Shown here: in pieces, positions 50,106 to 64,000 of the stretch
How the letters are laid out: each line of letters opens with the position of its first letter
Numbering within the stretch: the stretch's first letter is position 1
Assembly (NCBI RefSeq): GCF_037975245.1
Contig: NC_092564.1
Span: 6,254,984 to 6,318,983, forward strand
Length of the DNA: 64,000 nucleotides
Origin: Apostichopus japonicus
Taxonomy: Eukaryota; Echinodermata; Holothuroidea; Aspidochirotida; Stichopodidae
Direction: 5' to 3'
Made by a program: the position numbers and the translations under genes
Notes under the pieces: model-generated
Seen by the model: the letters and a program-made list of their open reading frames with translations, nothing else
Told to the model about the DNA's origin: nothing
Database searches by the model: none

Positions 50106-53100
50106 AGTACACACAACACATATGCAAAAAATCATTATATGTGAACTGTATGAATGGCAGGGTTAGAGATGCATTTTGGGTTGATTTCACAACTTCTGAC
50201 TGTATACCTTACGGTACATACAATGCGTTTAAGGGAACGATATGGCACGCTAGAAGGACCTAAAGGGTATATACGTTTATTTAAGTCAAATTGCACCATC
50301 AGATACGACCAAAAATGGAGCCAACAAATTGTGAAGGCTTTTCAATGAGAAACGAAAAGCATTGCATAGAATTGTGGAAGTGAAAACGTCTGGTTTATAT
50401 TAAAATAGTTTAAAAACTGGCTAATTCAGTGTAATACATGCAATTCTGTATACTTTAACTTGGTCCCTGTTGTAATATCGAAACATCAAGGTGTTTATAT
50501 CTTTACGTATATGATTGGTTGACCCTCGCATTGAATCGTTAGCACTGTAAGTGTTACAAGAGATGAGAGATAGCTAATTATCCACCTCCCCCCACCATCT
50601 CCCCACCCCTCTCCAATCGAGCAACAGTTATTGAAACGATCCAGTAGTATTCCTCTAAGTGAAAGTCAAGTCCGGAAATCTAGCAGGGGGTGGGGGTGTG
50701 TGGAAGTGCGTGGGCATACTTACCAGACACAGGTAATGAGAGAAATCGTTCCTTTCCTAAAGTGGACAGTGAGTTGGTTATTTTATCCTAGTGTAAAATA
50801 TACCAAGTCTGAACCGCTGCAGTTAAACATTTCATAATATTCTATCCCAGTTCATCCGCTGTCGAAAGACATGGAGGGGTGGGGGGATTTGGTAAGGTGT
50901 CACAGGTGGATTGGGTCACCTGGAAATTGACTTCACTTACTTTGAGAAAGATCTGTAACAATTTTGAAAATTGATGGCACCATATTCAGATATGTATTAA
51001 TCAGAAGGTTAGTGGGCGCACACTCCCTTTATGTTTATTCAAAACACCATGAAAGTCGTAACGCCGCCAGCATTTTATCAGGACGTCCTTGCTCGTTTCA
51101 AACTTTAATCTAAATTAGACATTCCCAAAATGGAGGGAGGGTATCGGACGCAGGTCCCCTAAGAAGGCAAATTGTTGCTGACCAAACCTCTCATCAATTA
51201 AGATGGTTTTTCTTTATTTCGATATCCACGAAATGTTTTGTGTTGTTTACGTTTGTTGAAACCACGATCGCAAATTTAAGAAGCCTGATACCTCAGCGAT
51301 TGATGAAGAGTTTAGTGTTAAATGTTTCATTATTATCCGGTATTTTAAATTGTTCTGTCGTAGCATGGTTATCCATCCATGCTATACAACCCCTTTGTGC
51401 CATCAAGGAAAAATATGGAGGTATAGTTGTCCCTAGTTTCGAAGTAACTTCACAATTTCAATCAATTCGTCACCAGACGCTTCATGAATGTTCAACTTGA
51501 CACTGGGAATGTTGCCAATTTTATATAACCGAAAACAAATGACACCACCTATGAGATTTTCACGTGGATTAAACCCCAAGAACTAATTCAGCGATCCTCA
51601 CAATTCATGTTATTGCAGCTTAACGGGCGTCGGTATGAACCTCAAATTTACCCATTTTGCTAAATTTTCGAAAGTGTTCAAAGCTTATGACCTCTATAGA
51701 CGTCATATGACCTTTGACCTCTACTAGCAAGACCAATAGGGTTTCTTGAACTAGATAAGTTGCATGAAGTTTTTCATTCAAGCTTTACAAGGTTTTCGAT
51801 CCTGTTTGACCTCCAGTCATATTTGACATTTACATAGCAAGGGAGAGGGTCATTTGTAATCACCTTAAGTGAATCTACATAACAAAGAGCAAAGATCATT
51901 TCAAGCTTTTATTTTAGCTTATTGTGTATTTAATAGGAAAAATGAACAAGACGGGCAAAAAAGAACACAAAATACACAGAAAGTTTTAATTTTGACAATG
52001 ATTAATTAAGCCTTCTGACTTAATATCATTGGTACATTACTTTACATCCATACATCACACCACATATATATTCAGTAATATGGAGGACAAAAAAAAACAT
52101 CTACAAATATTTCTTCGACAATATTTATACATTTCTTCATTTCTAACTAAATTTTCTAAGAAAAAATTTGTACATCGTAAAACATTATTCTCATTTTTTT
52201 TTGTCATTTCAGTCTCACCACTTCATATCTATAATTACGTTTCATCTCTGCCAAGCAGCATCAGGTATGTATGTGTTAATATTTTTCATTTTGTCATTCT
52301 ATAACAAATTTCATGGGGTATCAATTATGGATTGGAAAATAATTCTTTCAAGTATATTATATCTTATTTCAATGCTGAAGAATATAGCTTAATAATATTT
52401 TTTTGTCACAAAAGTTACTTTCACGCCAGATTTCCATTTTCTTTTAAAAATACGGAAAAGGCCGATTAATTATGACCTTACTGACCTAAATTCGAAATTT
52501 GCATAACTCAATACAAATCTTCACATCCTCGAGAACATCCATCGTTTCAACACTTACGCATGTGCGACATTTAGTGTGTTTGTGTGTCAAGCGTGACAAA
52601 CATTATTCATTAATAACATACGGTAGCATATTGTCCACTCCTGACAGTAAATGAATATTCATCAAATATTCAAATTTATAATATGAAGTATCGTCCATTT
52701 GAAAAATTCACATATGTTTAATGTAGCAATCATTATTGATAGACACATGATGTATCCAAAAACCATTTTTGAGACGAATGATGTAATTGTTTATTAAATA
52801 ATTAGCGATATTTTTTTTTAGGGGGGGGGGTATTGAGTAGCATACCTAAAGTACATTATTTGCAAAAGTTCAGAATCACCTGTCAAAATTTTTATACACA
52901 AATTATGAAACTTATGAAATATAGCATTTTTACACAAAGGAACTTTGGATTTAAGAGCTTTTCAATGAAATTATGAAATATGTTGACCAGTCTATATAGT
53001 ACGCAAGACCGAAGGTAACGGTTACTTTTGGGCTGCTCCATTTTTGCGTAGGGACGTAGCTTTCACCAAGCAATGTAATATGTACAAACAACATGATACA

Positions 53101-55003
53101 TACCCCACCCAGCAACTAATGAAGAGAAGGATGAGGTTACAACGTATGGACTGCACCTTACCCCCTCATATAGGAGTTATTTACCAAGACAAATTTTTGC
53201 CCTACAAATATAATGTAATGTTTTCCTTTGCATATCTGAAGGGTTTGTTAGTGGACTTTAGTCAAGCTTAAGGGTTGTCAAGTAGCTTATCTATCCTTTT
53301 AAACAGACAAAATATGACATCGAATGATTCAAACAACTATACAACCCCAACATAAAAGCTTGATGTTATTTTGACACAGATACCGGGCATTGAACCACAA
53401 GAGAGTGGGTGGGTATCTCATTATATGTCTTCGTCGTCTTTCAGCACGTAACCCTCGGAAACAGTTTTGCAACCAATTCTTAACGTTCTTCAAGTTGAAG
53501 ATTCAAATTAGACCGCCCCCACATCCGCCTCCCCAATTGGTCCATATATCTGGCTATCAAAACATTCATTGTAACTGCTTTCTTTAGAAAAGTGAAGATT
53601 GCGGGGAGGAAACGAAGTTTTATCTTGTAAAATAAGTAATATTCTAGTACTCCTTGAAATTGAACAACCTGCATCTACCTCTACAAACTGATTGCCTGGG
53701 TTAAAAAAAATTATTGGATCATTTACAGACTTCGTTTTATTAATCCTATCCCATATTGTAAGCAAAATGTCTCTTTTTTTCATCAATTCAGTTATCCGGA
53801 TTCCGCAAGAATATTTCCGATTATATCGCAACAGCTGTTACAATAATGTTGAAACGTCAAATTGACAACTCCCATGATTTAAGCGACATAACACTTAGTC
53901 CAGCTTATGGAATCTCTTTCCAAACAGTTTATCTAGCCTCTTCTAGACAGACCCATTTTTTTCACCCCAAAGTTATCTTGATATTATTCAAATTGATCAA
54001 GGCCTACATGATTATTTTCGTCAGAGAAATCATGTTACATCATAACCCATTTTAATAAACGCTTCGTTAAACAATGTGATTAATAATGACCTGGCCCAGG
54101 AACGGGGCTGTTGATTTACAATAGAATACAACTTTGTTTTTTAAGTGTAGAAATGCCCGTTAGGCAAGTCACTCGAATTTTGTTGTATAGTGATTTGCGT
54201 CGTAATTAATATCTATATAAATATAAGTCTCTAGAAGTAACATTAAATAACAAATGAAGAAACAGAAATAAATACGGTATATAAAATCAGTCCGTTTTGA
54301 ACTCTCGTCTGGATGACCTATATTTTAATTATTAATTGGTGACGATCAAGACGGTCAAAATAGCTACCCAACAGGAATGTCTTACACATGTACAGTTACC
54401 ATAGTAACTGGATATGGTGTTCTGTATGGGGAAGGTGCAGGCAACCATGTTTTCTGTAAAACGATATATTCTATCTGTCGATGTGCATGTTTGATTTTCC
54501 CTTCAGATTTCATCCAACGCGACACAGCAAGCCATATAAATCCCTCCAGAGCTGAACAGGTTCACTTACAAACCGATGTGTCACAAAGCCTTTATCAAAC
54601 TTTTAAAACTAAACAAAACTTGATCTTGATGGTTGGTTGACTCTTGTAATAACCGGGCTCTGTTTTTTTCTCGGAATAGTATACGCGATAATGAATATTT
54701 CCGGTTTCTTTTTGTGATCAGAGAGGGTTAACACAACATCTGTTTAGTCATACGAACCGTTGCAAGAACATCCGCACGAATGGTGGTCGTAATAGAGAAA
54801 GTCCAACAAAAACGATGTTAAAACAAGGCTCTCCACCAAATGAGCGAAATGTATACCACTAAGCAGAATGATGACAACATAAGACTGAACTCGAGCCGAG
54901 TTCTCTCGCTTTGACATTTCAACGTTTTCTCTCTGAACTCGTTCTTCTTTGATCCGCTTCGAAGTAATAATAATTATAGAGTTATAAAATCACTGCATGT
55001 GCT
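50106..55003. other. 3' flank of the Hox gene, no further gene recognised
   Basis: This is downstream of the Hox stop codon and must contain its 3' UTR at the high end. No AATAAA on the minus strand was seen in the first kilobase; the first candidate I found is near 53737 (ATTAAA variants lie nearer). A DR1 motif sits at 51708. The 107-codon minus frame at 53508-53831 has no recognisable domain. Confidence 0.5.
51708..51720 (-). promoter_or_regulatory. Perfect DR1 nuclear-receptor motif
   Basis: TGACCT-T-TGACCT on the plus strand, with a further TGACCT half-site about 20 bp to the left. It lies 3.3 kb downstream of the Hox stop codon. Function is inferred. Confidence 0.45.
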
Positions 55004-55492
<489 letters not shown>

Positions 55493-56221
55493 TTATAGTT
55501 ACTACTAGAGACCAACGTTATGTTTCAATATAGCAGTGCGAAACCATACAAGAGTTGTGCGAGCCCCTTCGATTCCGCCAACATTAACCTTCATCATGCA
55601 TGCAGCTATATATATATATATAAATGTTCTGTGTGCCATAAATAATACAAAATTAGTCATAATTATCTAAGTTTAATAGAACATGCAGTCTCACAAACTT
55701 GTGTGGTGATATTGGGAACGGGTTAAATGGTCATACAAATTCATGATCACCATGCCTAATAACAGCAGGACGCCATCAACATATTCAATAGCGTGTAATC
55801 GGTGAGATTGCACGCAGACTAATCATGTCATTAGGGACCCATTTATCCTTAGAGCAGATTGACAGAACATTATCATGGATGTTGCTGCATTAGAGACACG
55901 TCGATAGCACTACAAAATTTGTATCTCGAGTTATGAAAAATTTCGAATATATGTCTTTTTTTTCATTTCGTCTAATATTTTCAAATTTTTCTCCCCACAG
56001 CCAAGCCTATGATCATGTACTCTCACTCATCAAGCACGATGAGTAAATAGTCGTAAAATTCTCAATTATTTGTTCAATTCGGAAGAAATCAAGAGTATAT
56101 ATGTAGACTATTTATTATGTAGAATATTTCAATCCACCATGTACGTTTATTAGTAATTCTTTGTCTATTATGTCTATCAAACCCTTACATAAGATGACAG
56201 TCAACTCTTCAGCAGGCGTAT

Positions 56222-56331
<110 letters not shown>

Positions 56332-57049
56332 CGTGCAAGATTCGAAGAAAAGAGATAAATCATGACAACGAGGGGAAGGCATGTTTGAACTTTCCCCTCC
56401 TGTTGCTAAAAAATCAGAACATTTTTCGAGAAAGACTGTCACGTTTGATCTGAAGTTTTCTTCCGAGAAGAAGCCCGTCAGGTCTGATGAATCAGACGAG
56501 GTGTCTACGACGACCCACATTCTCTCACATCTCGCTACCCTGGAGGACGGTTTTACTGCAGTGTGTCTTCCGTCTTTTTGAATATTGAATAAGAATCAGC
56601 GTTGGCCCTTGCACGTCACCAACCAGTGGCAGGAAGAACAATCTCGCGATAAATTATGACATGTCAAGAAGCAAGACACCGCCAGAATGACAATAATTGT
56701 GACTAAGAGGAGGAGGTGGAGGCAAAGGACAGATGAGGATGATGATGAAGGTCTACTTCCTATTCATTATTTAATCTTTTAAAACGTTTTATTTTACCGG
56801 TTATCTTGGTCGTTAAGGATACTATACAAAGGGGACATGTTACTTTCCCATCTTGAGTCCAGCCGAAATGCATTGAAGTTAATAATAATACTTGTTGCTT
56901 TCTGGCAATTCTATTGTCTTTCTGATATGAAGCATGTATAGAAAAAGTGTCAATGAATGTGTGTAACCAAGGTAATTCAATGTCAAATATCAAAACTCAA
57001 TCTGCAGCCTGCAATCTGGAAAATGGACTTATTCAGTGAATACAACGAT

Positions 57050-57624
57050 GACATACGTACGGCATGCCATACGTTTCAAAAATGTCCAAAACAATATAAG
57101 CATGTCCAAAATAATATAAGCATGTCCAAATTTATATAAACATGTCGAAACTAGTATGAGTATGTCCAAAAATAATAAGAGCATGTCCAAAATAATATGA
57201 GAGTGTCGAAAGACTATATGAGCATGTCCAACATATTAAAAGAATGTCGAAAAATAATACAAGAGGGACAAATGTAACTGCCTAATTCAATTTTGTATTG
57301 AACATTTTGGCGTTTTAAGTTACGCCATATGTTGCAAAATATCCAAAAAAATATAAGCATGTCCAAACTTATATGAGCATGTCCAAATTTATATAGACAT
57401 GTCAAAACTATATGAGCATGTCCAAAATAATACGCGCATGTCCAAACACATATAACTATGTCAAAATATAATATGAGCACGCCCAAAATTATATGAGAGT
57501 GTCGAATAATAATATAAAAGTCTCGAGTGTAACTGCTAACTTCAACTTTGTTATGAACATTTTGGCGTTTGAAGTCACGCCAAATGTTTCAAATATCGAA
57601 CTTTTATATTGGTATGTCGAAAAA
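57050..57624 (+). repeat. Left arm of a large inverted repeat
   Basis: The arm contains two blocks of nine ~20-bp motifs of the form GCATGTCCAAAATAATATAA (variants with GTCG). Each block is bounded by a segment like GGCGTTTGAAGTCACGCCAA. The whole arm is matched in reverse complement at 58371-58926: outer ends GTACGGCATGCCATACGTTTC versus inverted GTACGGAATGCCAAATGTATC, inner ends TTTCAAATATCGAACTTTTA versus TTCCAAATATCAAACTTTTT. No protein is implied; the frame repeating FGHAH is a by-product. Confidence 0.92.
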
Positions 57625-58370
57625 AATTAGCTTACAATACCTTCTTTGGAGGTAATTTGTATCAACTGACACAATGGTTATCATTATGACAATATATTAT
57701 TGAAACATTCTTCTGTTTTTGTGACGCAAATAATTCAAAATATGTAAGAACAAGACCATCACCTAACATTTTTCCTTTTTACATCCCTACATAATGTGAG
57801 TGGTTTCGCCCTGCCTTGAGGTGCTGAGATTATTCATATATTGTTGCGAAGGCAAAGAAGTTCACGTGCGAAAGTACGTACAACATGCACAAGCGCTAAC
57901 AACGTACAGTAGTTATCACACATGCGTACGTTGACAGTGAAAATGAACTACTATACTGTGTTACTTTTTTAACGGAAAATTGTGACACTTAATTACGGTT
58001 ACCAGGCGAAGTCGGACACTAGCCCAGAATTAAAAAAAAATAAGCCTAGGTTAGGGGTATTCAACGTTTAATCTTCACTCTCACCTTTTAACTAAATTTC
58101 AAGATGGAAACGTGGGAAGAACTCGCCAACTACATATTATTGATTAAACCGCGTGGAATGTTGGACACAGTGGTTCTTCGTATTAACTCACTGATAGTTA
58201 CAGCACCTTGGGGCCAGGTTGATCACTCGCGCTACGAAACAACTCAACTAATATTTCCTCGAAAATAAAATCGTTCTTGATCGAAATATCATTAAAATAT
58301 TAACACACACACTAATACGGTAATGGATGAACTGTATATCGTCTTAAGTTACGCTGGATATGGTGTTTTT
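57625..58370. other. Loop between the inverted-repeat arms
   Basis: 746 bp of unrelated sequence with a mildly GC-richer centre (57850-58240, several GTACGT/ACGTAC palindromes). No transposase or other domain recognised. Confidence 0.5.
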
Positions 58371-58926
58371 GTTTTCAGCATACCAAAATAAAAAGTTTGA
58401 TATTTGGAACATATGGCGTAAAATTCAAACGCCTGACTGTTCATTACAAAGTTGAATCGAGCAGTTACGCTCGAGACTTTTGTATTATTTTTCGACACTT
58501 TTTTATATTTTGGACATGCTCATATAGTCTTTCGACACTCTTATATTATTTTGGACATGCTCTCATTATTTTTGGACATACTCATATTGGTTTCGACATG
58601 TTTATATAAATTTGGACATGCTTATATTTTTTTGGATATTTTGCAACAGATGGCGTGAATTCAGATGCCAAAATGTTCACTAAAAAGTTGAAGTTAGCAG
58701 TTACATTCGACATGTTCATATAATTTTTCGACACTCTCATATTATTTTGGGCATGATCATATTATTTTTGGACATACTTATATTAGTTTCGATATGTTTA
58801 TATAAATTTGGACATGCTTATATTTTTTTGGACATGCTTATATTTTTTTGGACATGCTTATATTTTTTTGGACATGCTTATATAGTTTTGGACATTTTTG
58901 ATACATTTGGCATTCCGTACATACGC
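58371..58926 (-). repeat. Right arm of a large inverted repeat
   Basis: Reverse-complement partner of 57050-57624. It has blocks of about 8 and 10 motifs of the form TTTGGACATGCTTATATTTT, with variants (TTCGACATG, TTCGACACTC, TTGGACATAC) in mirror order to the left arm. That order shows the arms are true inverted copies and not independent arrays. Four nearly identical motifs at 58808-58882 show recent local expansion. Confidence 0.92.
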
Positions 58927-61986
<3,060 letters not shown>

Positions 61987-63424
61987 TGAGTGTGTGTGCA
62001 TGTGTGTATATATTCTAAGTCAAGTTACCCTTTACGTTAGTTATTGCACTCATTTAACATGACCTAGTTGTCGTTCGTTTGTCGTTGTTATTAATGTTGC
62101 AGTTGTTGTTGCTGTTGGTTTGTTGTTTGTTTGGAGTACGACTGATATCAACATGCATGAAGATGTATTGTCATCACCTTCCACTTTTCTTGAAGCTGTT
62201 ACTGATACAATTCCCAGATCTATAGTACTAAATACAGCAGTGCACTATCACATACAGATACTCAGCACTAGCATGAGCTCTGTTCGGACAAAACATTAGA
62301 AGGCAAAAGTTCTCCGCATATTGTACTTAATTCACTCTCTCTCGCTTATTAACACCATTAACAACTCTCTGATGGTACAGATTTCATTTTACCACTAAGA
62401 TCACTTTAATTTTTTTCACTCATTGTTTGCACTCAACATTTCAACTAATAAATACAATCGGCTATGAATCCAAGGTTGTCAATTTAGTGTCCCCTTACGG
62501 GGCCCTTAACCATCACATGAAATAGGGCCTCTAGGGTTAGTACAATCGATGTACGTTTCACCATGAAACGATCTATCATCGATTAATCTTGCTCAACCCA
62601 GCGTTCAACTTTCAATGTCATGGCGATTAGCAGACCGATTAATTGTTTGGTATAACTTCCATAGGCAACAAGACGACACACAAGGAATACGTAAGGCTAT
62701 TCACCTCTTTGATAAGAGAAACGAATTGGATCCCGCGATACTCCTGTGAAACAAAAGGTTAGTGTAAACAATATGTCTAAGTTTTAATTAAGTCAGATCA
62801 ATGTAAGAATTATTCATGATGAGGCGTCAAAATCGTATTAATCTCTTCAATCTAAGACAGTGTCATAAATACTGCAATTGGTGCATACAATTTCAAGTCC
62901 TGCAGCTAGTTAGTGGAACATATCCACGTGAACCGTTCTTCATCATCACACAACTTTCAATGTCATCAGAATTATACACAACAAATATGCTATTTACAAG
63001 CTGCTTTCTTCAAATCGTTTTCCATCTCAGAGGTTTCATTGTCTTATATAATTTATTCTCAATACCTGGGAATAATTCAGAGGGTCATAACCTCTTGTTA
63101 ACGTACTTCCAAAAGAACTATTTCTTTTTAACCGTCTTTGTTGCACTCCAAACACTGGTAGCCAAATAAACTGAAGTTATACAGGTGCAAGTTTTTATAT
63201 TTTGACTGGAGGAATATCAACTAAATTGAATCATTCGACCACTTAAGAAAACATATAAATATGAAGAAGCTGAAATATAATCTGTTACTTTAGACGAGGG
63301 AAGGAAGTTACTGAAGGCGATCATTGTTGTCCCAAAATATGCTAGAAATTCAAAAACTGGTCACTCATGCCCAAACGTTAGACGTCATTATTTATAAAAG
63401 TCTTGGGCTTAACAGTCCGCACAA

Positions 63425-63703
63425 GATCATATTTATGAATATTACACGGTTGCTAAGAATGATATAAAATTTCTAGCCATATTTGTTTGCTCTTGTCAAG
63501 TATTTTGACCATGATAATTCGATAATCTCGTCCGTTATACAGAATTCTCACGATCAATTCGGGATCAGATTTATGAATATCACACGGATGGTAAGAATGA
63601 TATAAAATTTCTAGCCACTTTTGTATGCTCTTGACTCTTGTCAAGTATTTTGAGCACGATACACTCGTTCACTACACAAATTCCTCACGAGCAATTGGAG
63701 ATT
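63425..63703. repeat. Direct tandem duplication, 138-bp unit
   Basis: Copy 1 (63425-63562) and copy 2 (63563-63703) share TTTATGAATAT, AAGAATGATATAAAATTTCT and CTTGTCAAGTATTTTGA. Copy 2 carries a 7-bp insertion (GACTCTT). Confidence 0.9.
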
Positions 63704-64000
63704 TCGGAAAGAAATGATTGGCGTTTTTTTGGGGGAGGGGGGGGGGGGTGAACGATTTGCATAACCGACACTTCATTAGCTTAAGAAAAATGGCCGCCAT
63801 ATGAATTTCAAAAAAGAGACATTTTTGCTTTTGATTTAAAGGAAACTTTAAAATGGATATTATATAACTGCAATAACTACACAGAATATACATCGATGAT
63901 TATCACCTAAAACCTCATAAATAATCAACTTTTTCTATTTTTTTAGAGTTTTATCATTTTCAACGAATGGGGAATTCCCTATATCGGTTAAAACATTTAT

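Noticed and set aside
53508-53831. 107-codon minus-strand frame downstream of the Hox exon
   Set aside because: No similarity to Hox or any family I know; probably chance or 3' untranslated sequence.

Overview
The window looks like genomic DNA from a marine invertebrate deuterostome. An echinoderm, possibly a sea cucumber, is my best guess, but this is inference. It is AT-rich, intron- and repeat-rich, and has no bacterial gene organisation. The only confident protein-coding sequence is one terminal Hox exon on the minus strand (55004-55368). It encodes a complete Antennapedia-class homeodomain and a 53-residue C-terminal tail, and the residues flanking the homeodomain fit Hox5 best. The window is therefore part of a Hox cluster: about 55 kb of sequence downstream (3') of the Hox gene, plus 8.6 kb of its intron. 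The first exon is not in the window, and I found no second homeobox.

Layout. 1-10421: AT-rich non-coding DNA with microsatellites and a few CpG-richer patches with exon-like features. 10422-10642: a retroposed 189-bp small-RNA-like insert with a U2 snRNA 5' end and a perfect 16-bp target-site duplication. 11745-13931: a 2.2-kb satellite with 27-bp and 66-bp modules arranged in 120-bp and 240-bp higher-order units. 19086-19331 and 25945-26248: two tRNA-derived SINEs. 23688-24305 and 37170-37539: two hAT-like non-autonomous elements, each with inverted termini and 8-bp target-site duplications. 30640-30990, 39541-39808 and 47029-47451: fragments of non-LTR retrotransposons. 40715-41095: a polypurine tract. 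41259-41453 and 44812-45147: long TA arrays. 49770-50105: a 330-bp imperfect palindrome. 55369-64000: the Hox intron. It carries a large inverted repeat (575- and 556-bp arms built of ~20-bp tandem motifs, 746-bp loop), two long TA arrays and a 138-bp tandem duplication.

The genes do not form a pathway: there is one transcription-factor gene in a large non-coding domain. Most open frames here come from low-complexity sequence (TA arrays, polypurine DNA, 27-bp satellite periodicity). The most notable signals are the inverted-repeat element in the Hox intron, the U2-headed retroposon, the nested satellite, the long palindrome, and three perfect DR1 plus one perfect DR4 nuclear-receptor motifs spread through the Hox flank.
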